Notes under the pieces: generated by a model
Told to the model about the DNA's origin: nothing
The model's database searches: none
Seen by the model: only the letters and a program-made list of their open reading frames with translations
Translations under genes and position numbers: made by a program
Shown: positions 31,150 to 42,630 of the stretch, piece by piece
Numbering within the stretch: position 1 is the first letter of the stretch
Layout of the letters: every line of letters begins with the position of its first letter
DNA from: Dioszegia crocea
Taxonomy: Eukaryota; Basidiomycota; Tremellomycetes; Tremellales; Bulleribasidiaceae
Length of the DNA stretch: 64,000 nucleotides
Direction of reading: 5' to 3'
Assembly: GCA_001600615.1 (NCBI GenBank)
Contig: BCKK01000003.1
Coordinates: 1,598,181 to 1,662,180, forward strand

Positions 31150-33194
31150 TTAGTACTGAACCTAAGTCAGCTCTACCCTTCTGATGATGATTACGAGGTG
31201 GGGAACTCACAATATATTTAATAATCTTGTAAGGGACTCTTCGGCAGTACTACATAATCAGCTATTTGCAAATTCGTCTCCAGCAGTTGAGCTCACCTCA
31301 TCCCAGTCCGCCCCGTACTTCTCCTTACAGGCGTGATCATCCCTGTGCGACCTGTGCACGAGAAGCACAACAAAGTAGGTGATGTAGAAGTAGGTGATGG
31401 GCGTTGTGAAGCCGGTGGGGAGGGACCAGCCGAGACTGGAAGTCAGCACAGGCCAAAGACGATAGTGACAATGTTTGGGCGAGGTGTGAAATGAGAGGGT
31501 TGAAGGTAATTGGGTATTGGGGGATGGTACTTAGTGAGATGGAGACTTACGCCATGATCCAATCTCCGAGGTAGTTCTAAGCATATCAGCTGGGAGGTCA
31601 CCACTCGTATACCCTGTCAAGATGACTTACGGGGTGTCGAGACCATCCCCACCAACCAGAAGTAAGCAACTTTGTACCTCGTTTAGTCTCCATGTACGAC
31701 AAGTCTATCCACCGTCAGCCTTCCTCTCTCTCTTTCCGTTCCATACAAAATGCTCACTCTTGGGATTCCGGCCATTCCTAAAGTGATCCTTTTCAGAATT
31801 ACTACCCCTAAACATCCAAATACCCAGACCGACAAACGCAGTGATGAGTAAAGATTTGACAAGTCCTAAATCAACAGGGTGGAAAGCGAGATAACGAGCT
31901 TGGAGTCCGAATGTGAAGGGGACCCAAACAAGGTTACCGAATGCTAGCATGAAGCCATAACCGTCTGTGGTGATGTCCATTTGGTTTAGGATGTTGGACT
32001 GTGGAGTCAGCACAAGGTGTAGCAGAAGGAGATGAGTGGGACAGTGGAACTTGCCTCGTTCCATAGACTGTCAAAGCAGTAATAGCCCTCGAAGAGAAGG
32101 ACAAGAACCATGGAATCTGTTACGCGACCCAAACGGACGTATTGCTCGCATGCGCATGAAATGTTGAGTAGGAACCAACCAATGATCCCGGGTCGGACTT
32201 CGATGAAGGTTTTGACGTCCCAGTTGGAAAGGCCGGGTAGGGTGGGGTTGAGCGGTCGACCGAGGAAGTACTGCGTCATCAGCGTGAGAATTTGGGCGAT
32301 TGATTGACTAGTCGGGAGGAATGGAAGGCAAGTCGCCAGGCAGTCTTGCTGGGCAGGGGGGCGGATGTCTCGTCAAGCAAAGGAAAGAGCAGGACTCACA
32401 TCATAGATCAAATTCCCCGAGTTTCCCCTCTCAGCCAATAACTCGCCAGACCAATAACTCTGCGCTTGGAAATAGGCCGCTTGAGTGACGGCGAAGATCA
32501 GAGAGATGGTCAAGAGGGGCACCCAGTGATCGTAGGGCCACGTCATGAGCTCCACGCCTCCAGGACGGAGGAGTAGACCGAGGGTGAGGCCAAGAGTGAG
32601 GAAGAGGGTGTAGAGGCCTGAAGGTATCAATCAGCTCAATCCTGCCGACTCCTCTAGTGCCAATGTTGACTGGAAGAGAGAAAAGCCAAACTTACCGTTA
32701 AGCCTGTACTGTTTCCTCGTACCGTCCCTGATCAGCGTCCCTTCTGTCGAATCAACAGGGATGACGACCCAGCAAACGACAAGATACGTAAAGAACCCAA
32801 AGTAGACCAGGGTAGGTACGATTGAGTCTTCAAAGAATTGACCATTTGTAGCAGGCCAATTTCCGAAGAAATCACCAAGGAGCCTCCATGCGGATGGGGA
32901 AGGAGGTGGACAACCGGTAGTTTCATTACACAGAAAGAAAAGGGCATAGGCGATAACTGGAGTAAAGAATAGGACGACAGTCATACCCCATGGACCGTAG
33001 AATTCAGTGGGGGCCGAAGTAGGGTTGAGTTGGGCGTAAGTGAGTGTTTTGGGATGAGCGGGGAGTGTGAGGTGAGTGGTGGCTGTGATGGTTGTGGTGG
33101 TGATTTCGTCGCCTTGGGGAGCGGCGGCAGGGTGCGCGAAGGGAGAGGTGGAAGGTGTGCCGACGGCGGCGGGGTGGACGCGAGAGGAAGCCAT
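31150..33194 (-). CDS. ERG24: Delta(14)-sterol reductase
   Basis: Nine exons (33194-32696, 32617-32400, 32270-32055, 31998-31758, 31704-31631, 31576-31551, 31435-31297, 31249-31211, 31161-31150) encode 487 residues. It reduces the C14-C15 double bond left by Erg11 in ergosterol synthesis, in the ER membrane, using NADPH. After an Ala/Pro/Thr-rich N-terminus come about eight hydrophobic segments; the family signatures GLSNWDVKTFIEVRPGIIGW and LLTSGWWGWSRHPNYLGDW are intact, as is the DDHACKEKYGADWDEYCRRV end. Intron 3 (32054-31999) has a GC donor. The last coding exon is 12 nt (Val-Gln-Tyr-stop), and another exon is 26 nt. Together with ERG11 at the right edge, two ergosterol genes lie about 30 kb apart; this looks incidental. 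Confidence 0.94.
31999..32054 (-). other. ERG24: GC-AG intron in ERG24
   Basis: Minus strand donor GAG/GCAAGT, CTGAC branch, acceptor CCACAG. Joining gives WNE-SNILNQMD, in frame and family-like; no GT donor nearby keeps the frame. Confidence 0.8.
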
Positions 33195-33728
33195 TTTTGG
33201 CGTAGGACTGGCGAATCCGAGTCTGGGGTCAGGTGTGGGAGTCTAAAGCGAGGTTGTTGGTGGAGTACGGCTGCGATTCGCCCTCTTGGTTTGATAGTCT
33301 CCAGTCGAAGATGAAGAAGGGTGAAGGGGAAAGAAACAGGCGAGGAGGGCCAAGTAAACAATCGCGTTTCAATTTTGGCTGTGACGATCGGACGAGGATC
33401 GGAAAATACGCCCGTGCGCGTGCGTCGTAAGGTATAGCAAGCGTTAGACGATGCCTTGGGCCTCGACAAGCAGTCAGACAAGTCTACTATACCTCCCAGA
33501 GGACCTACAAGCCAGCGATAGAACAAGAAAGAATTCATATCTCAGCGGTATACACAAATAATGTCCAAGCGAGAAGTATCGCAATGTGTCAATACAAAAC
33601 CCTCCAAACCTCCCCAGCTCCACTATACACATTCAGCCCAACGCCCCACCGGCCCAACCCAACGCTCGGAAATACACTCTCGATCCCGGACCCGCCTATA
33701 CACTCTGTCTTGAAGCCATACGTATCGC
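33195..33728. other. Intergenic stretch, ERG24 promoter side
   Basis: 534 bp upstream of ERG24 and downstream of the bZIP gene, both on the minus strand. A GTGCGCGTGCG run occurs near 33413. No sterol-response element could be assigned. Confidence 0.45.
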
Positions 33729-35068
33729 CTACTCGGCCCGCCTCGACCCGGCTAATTCCCTACTCTGCCTCTCGAGCTGCTCGAACGCCTTCTCAACATC
33801 GCTATGCCCAATGGGGCCAGGACGCATCTTCTCAGACTCCTTCAGGCTATTGGCGTCCATGGGGAAGTTGTACTGCGTAGTGAGGATTGAAACGCCCTGT
33901 TTGTTTAGGCTGTGTAGGGTCGCGTGAAGTGCTGCTAGTTGGATTTTGGCAGTTTCGTATTCCTACATATCAGCTTTTGACACCGAATCCCCGGATCAAC
34001 TAGCTTACCAAAGCGATAGCCTTCATCTTCTGATGGCTGTCATTCAAGGCTCGTCGGGTTGGTTCGAGCGCCGCTGCTTGGGCCTCAAGCTCTTTGATCC
34101 GTTCTTCTCGACGACGACGGTAGACTTGCTGTGCGCGTCGGTTCTGCTCAGCTCTCGATTCGCTTTGGTATCAGCTATCACTTCTTCCTTGAACTGTGGA
34201 AAAGCTGAAGACAACTCACGTGCTTGGCTGCTTGCTCGTCTTATCATCGACCGGTCCTCCTCCCGGATGGGCATGCTCGCCAGAGAGTAACGAGTCCTCG
34301 CCCTGCCTAAGCGCATCGGCCAATGCACCCGATTCCAACCCCATTTCTCTTCCAGCCTCCGCAAGATCTCTCGCAAGCGTATTCGCAGCTTCCTCCGTCA
34401 TACCTTCATCAGGCTCCTGACTATCATCCCCCGCTACCCTCCTCCCTTCACTCGCTCGTCCTCGCTGATCAGAAGGTTGATACCCAACGAACGAATCAAC
34501 AACATGTTCCTTAGCCGCCCTTTTACCCCGAGGTCGTTTGGGCATATTCCCATTCTCATCCATATCCTTCCAACCTGCACGCTCGGCGAGTGGTTTCTTG
34601 CGCTTCCCACCCATCTCACCCCTGTCGTCCTGGATAACTTCGTATGCGATTGCATCGAGAGGGTCGTCTAGGCCCAAATCGAGAGGTTTGACTTGGGATG
34701 CAATGCCTGCGAGGCCGGACGGGATGGGTATGGATGGCTGACGCGATTCAGAGTCGGCACGAGTTGAGAGTGTGTTCAGGTTATCATTGTTCAGGTTGTC
34801 GCCGGAGGTGGAGCCAATGCCTGGTAAGTCAGCAAGACGCTACGAGTTTTGAGCCAGAACGTACCCGTATCGACATCGGCAGCATTGATATTATAGCCTC
34901 CAGATCCAACTGCCATCTCATCAGCTTCAGTCCTTGACGACCGAACGAAAGACAGATGAACGTACACATGTCATCGACGACATCGTACATCGAGGCCTGT
35001 GCGACATCATTATCATGCACAGAGCCTCTCTCGCCATCACGAAGAAGCGTCTCCATCTGGTCTGACAT
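33729..35068 (-). CDS. bZIP transcription factor, Yap/AP-1-type basic region
   Basis: Exons 35068-34966, 34909-34865, 34820-34220, 34162-34009 and 33962-33729 encode 378 residues. The basic region RAEQNRRAQQVYRRRREERI contains the N-x2-AQ-x2-[YF]-R signature of the Yap/Pap1 family and is followed directly by a heptad helix (ELEAQAAALEPTRRAL) and further coiled-coil sequence. The basic region lies at about residues 250-275, after a long acidic and polar N-terminal region that holds KRKKP and KRPRGKRAAK clusters, probable nuclear signals. There is no C-terminal cysteine-rich domain of the oxidative-stress Yap1 type (no clustered Cys), so redox control in the Yap1 manner is unlikely. Target genes unknown. 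Confidence 0.85.
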
Positions 35069-35790
35069 TGCGGACTGCTGTGATGTAGTGGACTGGACAG
35101 GTGGAGGTGGGGATGTCGGTTGGGTGTCTTAAGTAAGGTGAAGTGAAGGGAAGTCAAGCTGAGGTAAGGGAAAGCGTTGTCAATGGGTGGCGAAAAGATG
35201 GCTGGTTGATTTGCTTCCGAACTGCGCTAGTGTAATAGGGTTTATAACGCCGTAAATCCCCGTGACGATTCGGGAGTTCCACTGCAGATAACGGTTTATC
35301 ATTAGAAGCCATTTACTAATGATTTCATCCTGGTGCCACTATCAACTATATCGGATTCGATGTACAGATCATCCAGCCATGATACGAGAGCATTACAGAC
35401 CCTTCACCGCGCCCCATGCTATCCTGCACGAAACGTTCCGACGGAGCGATGTCAGTCCTCCTAATAGGTCGTATCAGGTTGCAGAGTCGGCAATCAATGA
35501 TCGGGATTCGGATCAAAAGCTCATTCGGCCCTGACGCCTCCTCGCACACAACTCATCCTTTCGCTGATCCCGAGATACACATCCCCTCCCTTTGGCTCAA
35601 ACAGCAGGTCGCACGTGCGCTCTACCTCGTCCAACCGACAAACGTTCGCTAATGCGCTATCGCGCAAATGATGCAACTGAATCCGCAGAAGCCTTCCACC
35701 TCATCCACCTTCAACTACCTTCTGTGAACATGTCAATATAACAGACGACACAGAAGCAGCCCTCAAACGAGACTACACTCCAACCAGTAA
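35069..35790. other. Divergent promoter region, 722 bp
   Basis: Between the bZIP gene (minus) and the orphan gene at 35791 (plus). Several short unrelated frames on both strands; none accepted. The bZIP leader probably occupies 35069-35200. Confidence 0.5.
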
Positions 35791-36885
35791 ATGCCCAAGT
35801 TCGACCCCGCCGTCTCTCTAGGGTAAGTCCAAAGCGCCCCGAGTAGGTGGATATTGCGCTAACCCGCAGGCCGTGGAAAGGTGGCCAAGAGTTCGGAACG
35901 GTACTTTCTTATCTGCAAGCTACACGACTTAGCCAGCCTCTCAAGATACACCCCTTATTAGAGTGCCTGACCTGGGACCCAAGTGAGCAAATTTCGTCCA
36001 ATGAAAAGTGTACAGTTGGCTGACTTTTCAGAACCGTATGGTGTAAGTTTCAGCTACTTGGGTGAATCTCAGTCCTTGCTGATTTACAGAAATACATCTC
36101 GTGGAATGTTACCGAGTTCCCAGATGTCGCTTGTATCTATATAGACTACGACGATACTGCCACTGGTGAGTGGACGTGACTTCTTCTACAGGCATTCTAA
36201 ACTCATTCTGCAGAGTAAGCGTTGCCAGTCCAAGTCAGAGATTGCGTCTGATGTATAGACTGGTCAAGGAGCGTTTCCAGCCGGCGACTTGGCCAAAGGT
36301 CGAAGAGCTACATATCCTGCATGATGGTACAGGGTGAGTCTGGCAGCCACATTTGGCAGGATCACATGCTGATCTTACAGTTGGACAGTCCGAATCCGGA
36401 ATCGACTTGGAGTAAAGTGAGCTGAATACACTGGCTCAAAGGCTGATCAAGTAGCCTTACCGACGTTCTCGAGGGTATCTTTGCTTGTGAGTCTGCTTGT
36501 CTGGCCCCACCGCTTGAGATCTGGCGCTGAAATACCCAGTCTTTGCGAGTCCTCTGTACGTCGATGAGCTGGGCGAGATGCATCCTAGGTAAGTTTTGTG
36601 AGTGACATGGATGTACTATCGCCGAGCTGACTCAGTAGAGCCGTACGAGTCATGTAAGATTAAGCCAACCATAACCTCCAGGGGTCTTGCTGACCAAATA
36701 GGGAACAACAATACTTTGAAAAACGGTCCATGGGCTTTATCGACATATTTGAGGGATACCGCAAATCCGATGCTTTACTAGGCATGACCTACTTCAACGG
36801 TATCCGATGGAATCCCGAATACGCCCAGCAAAAGCTAAACTTTAGAGCCTCAAATCTGTTTGTTATGAATCTGGGTAACTGCTGA
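35791..36885 (+). CDS. Orphan protein encoded by eleven small exons
   Basis: Not recognised. Proposed exons: 35791-35822, 35870-35982, 36032-36042, 36090-36165, 36214, 36259-36333, 36381-36416, 36455-36486, 36540-36588, 36639-36653 and 36702-36885, total 624 nt, 207 residues. Every intron is 36-50 nt with a GT donor and AG acceptor and most have CTGAC or CTGAT before the acceptor; codon phase closes across all ten junctions. Included are exons of 11, 15 and apparently 1 nt. The protein reads as a soluble globular sequence with blocks such as KYISWNVTEFPDVACIYIDY, WPKVEELHIL, DVLEGIFAFFASPLYVDELG and a C-terminal KRSMGFIDIFEGYRKSDA. It could be related to the LRR-like F-box relatives in the window, but no block is shared clearly. 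The 36381-36416 exon is the least certain. Confidence 0.6.
36214..36214 (+). other. Candidate 1-nt exon
   Basis: The single A is preceded by a 48-nt intron (GTGAGT ... CTGCAG) and followed by a 44-nt intron (GTAAGC ... CTGAT ... TATAG). Including it joins ...DDTAT-E-LVKERF... in frame; skipping it shifts the frame. An alternative is one longer intron from a GTGACT donor at 36176, adding four residues. Confidence 0.5.
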
Positions 36886-37334
36886 CATCTACTGTATGCC
36901 CGGGTCGGGGGAATGCCTCGATTCGGGATCATGCCGTGTCTCACCATGTCTCATCGGAATGAATCGGCAGAACTCCATATTCCGCCAAAACGGTCATGGC
37001 GGGGCTGGCTATTTGGCCATTTTGACGTGGCTTGTTTTGTTTACTCCACTGACGACTGAACCGAGACATGATTGCGGGTGTGACGTATGAGGAGTGAAGA
37101 AAAGTGGGGGTGTGGTGTCGGTCGAGGCGGGGATACGTCTTTTCGGCGCTTGACAACCTTGTAAGACCCGTCTGAATCGCGAGGTATCGGTCGAAGCTGG
37201 ACGACAGGTGAACTTACCATAGATCTATACTTCTCTCCATTCCCTTCTCCTTACCCTACCCACCACATGGCACAATGACCCTCATTCGCCCCGCATATAC
37301 TCTCACGACATCCTAGACCGCCTTCGTCCCTACG
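36886..37334. other. Intergenic stretch, 449 bp
   Basis: Terminator of the orphan gene and promoter of the receptor gene. Nothing specific recognised. Confidence 0.45.
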
Positions 37335-39321
37335 ATGGAATCGACAAACGACGACGCCCATCATGTCGAAGCAGCGGAATACCTCACCGCCCCGCTCACC
37401 CTCGTCTTTGCCGGCATCGTCCTCCTCTTCTCGCTTTTGGTGATCTTCAGAGTGGCATGGTCGGACAAGCAGGAGGAGGATTTGCATGGGAAGCAGGGTA
37501 GAAAGATGAGGAAGATTTTAGTGATTTGTCTCCTCGGTTCGGACTTCATCATAGCGTGAGTTTACCATTTTTCATCTGACCTGAGCTGATCAGTCAGTCT
37601 GGGCTCGGTCGGTCCGGCCGCTATGGTCTTCCGAGGCCTTTCCCTCGCTGGAGCACAATGCAATGCATCTGGTCTCACACTTGCCCTAGGCCTATGGTGG
37701 CAATACGCCTTCTCCCTCCTTATCGCCTTGACGACCTATCTCTCCCTCCGACACCCCCTATCCCGTCTCAAGCGCATCATCGACTCACAACCTCTCATCC
37801 TCGTTCTCATCGTCCTGGTTATCGGTATCGCCCAAGCGATAGTATGGCGATTCGCAAAAGGCTACGACGGATGCCACGGTTTCTGCTTCTACGGCCGACC
37901 GGCAGAGTTGGGCTCTGAGCTCATGCAATTCTTGCCTCGCCTAATGACCAGTCTGGGCATCACGGCGATCTACATCCCGCTCATTGGATTCTTGCGGCGA
38001 CCGGATACTGGAGCGGCTTATTTGGGCGAATTGGCAACTCAGCCCGGAGGCAGGAGTAGGGAGGCAACACCTTCTCGGTCTTTTGATGCGGATAGGGGAG
38101 GGGGCGAGGATGATATTCCGCCCTGGGAGAAATTGAGCTTTCCGACGTATACGTGGGATGACAAGATTAAGGGCATTCGAGTGGATGGGGAAGGAGGTGA
38201 TAAGGGAATTATAAGAGGGAGCAAGATGTTTGGCGGGATGGGAACGAGTATGTCAATGAAGGTTGAATTATCGCCTGCGGGTACAATGAGGACATTCTCT
38301 TCTCGACAAGGATTACTAGGGGAGTCGACTCACTCTTCTGTCCACTTCAATCTCCCCTCTACTCCCCAGCCAGCATTACTCCATCACGCCATCGGGCAAT
38401 CTCCACCACTAGTCACCAATCTGGTCATCCAGCCCACTGCTGGAAGCCACTATCAACCGCCTCCTCGTACCGTTCGGCCCTTGCGCCCATCTACCGCTCC
38501 CGCAACTCTCGCACCCCATCCACAACCTCGCGCTCTATCCCGAATCCGAGCCGCCCACTCCCCTTCGCCTTCCATCTCCACCATCTCCGACCTCAATCCC
38601 AACCCTCTCGAGGCAACACCAGACGAGCCGCGCGTCTCGTTCCTCAATATGATAGCTTACACTCCGCCCACTCCTGAATTCGCCCATCGTCGAACGCGCA
38701 GCCGGAGCAGCACCCTGGTGGAGATGGTTGAGGGCCGCTTGGGTGTGCAGAGGACAAGGAGTAGAAGTCGGAGCGCATCGCCCGAGATTGAAGAAGGGGC
38801 GAAGAAGGACGGTGGGGAATCAGGGAATCTCGAGACGATGGCGAGCTATATGCGGAGGAGGACAAGTTATTATTTGTGGTGTTTCCCTTTGACTGTGAGT
38901 TGTTGCGATAAAGTGCAGCAGGATCTTTCGCTGATACGCCCAGCACTTTGTTCTCTGTATCATCACCATGTAAGTCTTTCTGTACCACGCCTCTTGGGAA
39001 GAATACCAAGCTGACCCCTTAGTATCCGCTTCACCTACTTTGCTGCTCGGCGAGTCGATGACATCACGGTGGACATGTTGACGCTGATTGTGGTGATTGG
39101 GCAGGGACTGGCGGATATAGTCATCTTTGGGCTGGTGGAACATCAGTACGTTTGCCTGGAGGAGGTATTGTCGACCGGGAGAGATGCTGATCAACAGAAC
39201 TCGGCAGAGCTATAAGCGTGAAGTCGCATCGTGTAGGGTGCCCAGATCGCCTAGCCCGGAGGAGAACGAAGAGACACTGCCGACGCCGGTAGTGGAGGAA
39301 CCCTCACACCGTCTTGCGTAG
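37335..39321 (+). CDS. Seven-transmembrane GPCR-like receptor
   Basis: Exons 37335-37555, 37598-38894, 38944-38969, 39023-39145 and 39198-39321 encode 596 residues. The first hydrophobic segment is about residues 20-42, then a short basic loop and further segments (ILVICLLGSDFIIA, LWWQYAFSLLIALTTYLSL, LILVLIVLVIGIAQAIVW, LMTSLGITAIYIPLIGFL), a very long polar loop of about 250 residues rich in Ser/Arg/Pro, then two segments formed over the last three exons (LWCFPLT-HFVLCIITIIRFTYF and LTLIVVIGQGLADIVIFGLV). This 5+2 arrangement with a long third inner loop matches fungal glucose/cAMP-receptor-type GPCRs (Git3, Gpr1, cAR-like). The inner loop RHPLSRLKR could contact a G protein. Ligand unknown. 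Exon 3 is 26 nt. Confidence 0.72.
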
Positions 39322-40515
39322 ATCCTAGGCTGTAGATTGTGATAGACAAAAGATCGTAGACTGACTTATAGTTGTATCTTGTATTCATCGTTGTACATCA
39401 ATGGACAATTCCAGCCTTTCGGAGACTTCGACCCTGCCGATAGTCACATCTCGCTTGTGCCACCTTGTGCCACCTTGTCACGCTGTCACCCAAGGAGGAA
39501 CACGGACGCGTCTCGGCCCGGCAAAGGACGGCACAAACGCGTCGCCACCCCTGAATAACGCGTTTTTCCCCGGGTGTTTCAGCCAGTCTCGTAAGGTTTC
39601 GTATTCACCGGATGTTTACACGCACTAACGGCCGGTAAACCTTGTGTCACGCACCGACAGCTCGCGATCGCAGGGTCGTGCGATATGGTCCATCTACAGC
39701 AACACAACGGTGGGTCCCCGCGCTGGGGTAAATACGGGGAAAGGAGCCTTTGCCGGAACTTAGGTCCACCTTTTGCCGGGTCGAGGCTTGACTGGTTTTT
39801 CCATCTGCGCGACTGATCTTTTGGGGCATCGTGTGGTGCAGTATGGTCTTGTCATGACTGCGCATTGACTCCTGCCATCGCCACTCTTGCCTAGTCATCC
39901 TACTTGCTCTCTCCCTGCATCGCTCTCCTTCCCTACAATCCGGCCCATCCTTCGTACTCCACCCTCGGCGTCCATTCGAGCGCCAAAACACCTTCCACAG
40001 CTTCTACAGCACACACACTCGTTTTTCTCTTCCACCATATACGCTCGGACGCATCTAGACGTTGTTTCAAACAGAGTCTTCTTGTGTACATCGACGCTCG
40101 CCCAGCCCCGCCGACCATCGTGGAGATATCGTTTACCACCGGGATATCGCGGATCACCTGATCGCGCGCGCAAAGGGGGGTCCTTGGACTCGTTTCAGAT
40201 CTTGTCCCCATCCTTGTGCCTGACGAAGGCATCCTTTGGCGGACTACTGCTCTAATCACCATCCCGACGACTATATAATATACACGGCGCCCCGCTTGGC
40301 TCTCCAATAATAAGTCTTCCCCCACCCCCAGTCATTCATTCAACAGCCACACTCATTTACCGACCTAGTAGCGGTATTCCCTCAACACCAGCCCCGTCTC
40401 AATTTACGACTACTTTGGATTCACCCCTCCTGTGATCCAAGCATAACATCTTGCATCTGCCTTCTACACCTACATACCCCTTCTTCATCACCACACTCTT
40501 TTGTTCACCCTCGCC
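39322..40515. other. Long upstream region of the amylase gene, 1.2 kb
   Basis: Contains no acceptable gene. It starts with the receptor terminator, then CCACCTTGT direct repeats near 39459-39480, GC-rich sequence, and from about 40300 a C/T-rich stretch that looks like a transcribed leader. Length suggests regulated expression of the amylase. Confidence 0.5.
40271..40281 (+). promoter_or_regulatory. TATA-like element
   Basis: CTATATAATAT lies 235-245 bp upstream of the amylase ATG and is followed by a C/T-rich leader. Position and sequence fit a TATA box; not proven. Confidence 0.4.
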
Positions 40516-42630
40516 ATGCGATCTTTACGTTCTATGACACTATGGCTGGCGGCTCTTTCATCAGCCGGTCTGGCGAGAGCAGCCACTGCAGACCAGTGGC
40601 GAACAAGAAGTATATACCAGTACGTGTCCTCCCTTTGTGCACGTCCAAACTAAACCTAATCTCACAGATTGTTCACAGACCGCTTTGCCCCTCCTTCCGC
40701 CACTGCCCCAGCGCGTACATCACCCTTACCCTCAGACTGCGAAAACAGTCCACAAACGTGAGTGGCAAGCCTCAGTGTTTGGGCTAGTGCTGATCTTGCA
40801 GATGGTGCGGCGGCACATGGCTCTCCATCATCGACAAGCTGGACTATATGTGAGTACCTTCACCTCGGACTATAGAGCTTGAAGGGCGGGGCTGACCCTT
40901 AGACAAAACATGGGGTTCGACGCAATATGGATATCACCAACGTCAGGTAGGTCTATCGGCCAGCTTCAAGATCATGTCTGATGAAACAGAAAACCTGGAC
41001 GTATGGTCACCGTACGGATATGCGTATCATGGTTACTGGGTGACGGATCCACGGAAGATCAACCTGCGTTTCGGATCAGCCGATGATCTCAAGGCTCTGA
41101 GCAAAGCTGTTCACGACCGTGGGATGTAAGTGATATTGTACATGAGCTGTGAATCTAGCTGATGAGATAGGTATCTCATGGTCGACGTTGTGGTCAACGG
41201 CGTACCAGGCCTGACTATCGGAGATGCCCAGTCTGCCGACACGCTCAAGTCGGAGGGCTTGATATGGGATGACCCGGCATACTTCCACAAGCAATGCTGG
41301 ATTGACTACAACAACAACACCTCTGTTGAGAACTGGTAAGCCCTCTCGCGGTACTTGGAGATTCTGGCTGATGTAAATAGCTGGATGGGAGATGACAAAC
41401 TTCCCCTGATGGATGTCAACACCGAACACCCTCACGTCATTGAGACTCTTCAATCATGGATCAAAGACTACGTCAAGGAGTATGGCATTGACGGTTTGCG
41501 TATTGATGGTGAGTATCTAGACCAAGTACAGGAGCCAGACTGACATCCTCAGCGGCCAAGCACATTCCCGGCGTCTTCTGGCAAGGCTTCTGCGGTGCGG
41601 GCGGGGTCTTTTGCATGGGCGAAGTCTACGGCGACGATCTCCCTTTCGCTGCAAAGTACCAAACCGAGAAATGGCTCGACTCCATCCTCGGCTTCCCTTA
41701 CTACTACGGTCTCGTCAGAGGTTTCGCTCAGCCCATGGGCAACATGAGCGGGTTTATCGATACCTTTAACCACGTCCTCGCCGCTTTCCCCGACCCTGGT
41801 CTCCTGGGCAACTTCATCGAGAACCACGATCTCCCCAGGTGGAGAAATACAACTGTCGATCCACAACTCGGGTGGAACGCCATGGTCGCTCAGTTCGTTT
41901 TCAACGGAATACCAACAGTGTATTATGGCCAAGAGCAGGATCTATCCTTTGGCGGTGGAGATCCGTTCAACCGTGCTGCCCTCTGGCCGACAAAGTATGC
42001 CAATACAACAACATACAACCGTATCGCCAGACTGAATGCCATTCGGACATCGGTCATTACCAACGGGACTTCCTTCAACGGTACGAGCTTCTTACAAGCT
42101 ACAAGTCGGATCGCGGGGAGCTCAGCCTACGACGTGGCGATAAGGCGAGGTCCGGTGTTGGCTGTTCTTACCAATGTGAGTGACTGTACCCTTGGGACGA
42201 AGACCGAGCTGACAAGATAGCGTGGTAGTCCGCCCCAGAACGCATCGTTCGGAGTGCCCAACTCCGGATGGCCCTCTCAATCGAGCGTTATCGACGTCCT
42301 ATCCTGCCGATCATTCACAGTCGGTACGGGCGGAACCATCTCCGTGTCTTACGCTGCTTCTGGATATGGTGGTATGCCATATGTGAGTCCTCCTCCTCCG
42401 TGATGGAAACCCTTCGCTAATGACTTAAGCTCTTCATGTCATCTCAAGATGTCCAAAGTCTTCGGTTATGCGACTATACCGGCATAGCCCAAACTACCAA
42501 CTCCACAGTCAACGTCGTGGCTACTACCAAATCATCAGCACCGCCACGTACCGCCGGACCTTTGGGTCTCGCTGCCGGTATATCCTCCTTATTGGCCATA
42601 ATAGCAGCGGGAGGGCTTGTTGCGCTGTGA
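40516..42630 (+). CDS. Secreted alpha-amylase (GH13), probably GPI-anchored
   Basis: Ten exons (40516-40619, 40668-40757, 40802-40849, 40903-40946, 40990-41125, 41171-41335, 41381-41508, 41553-42175, 42221-42382, 42430-42630) encode 566 residues. Signal peptide: MRSLRSMTLWLAALSSAGLA. It should cleave alpha-1,4 bonds of starch outside the cell. GH13 regions are visible: region II GLRIDAAKHIP (nucleophile Asp, Lys-His), region III MGEVYGDD (acid Glu), region IV FIENHDLPRW (His-Asp). Region I reads LMVDVVVNGVP, where Taka-type amylases have His after the Asn; that His is absent. The C-terminus has a Thr/Ser/Pro linker and a final hydrophobic stretch (GPLGLAAGISSLLAII) fitting a GPI signal, so the enzyme may be wall- or membrane-attached. 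No starch-binding domain seen. Confidence 0.92.
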
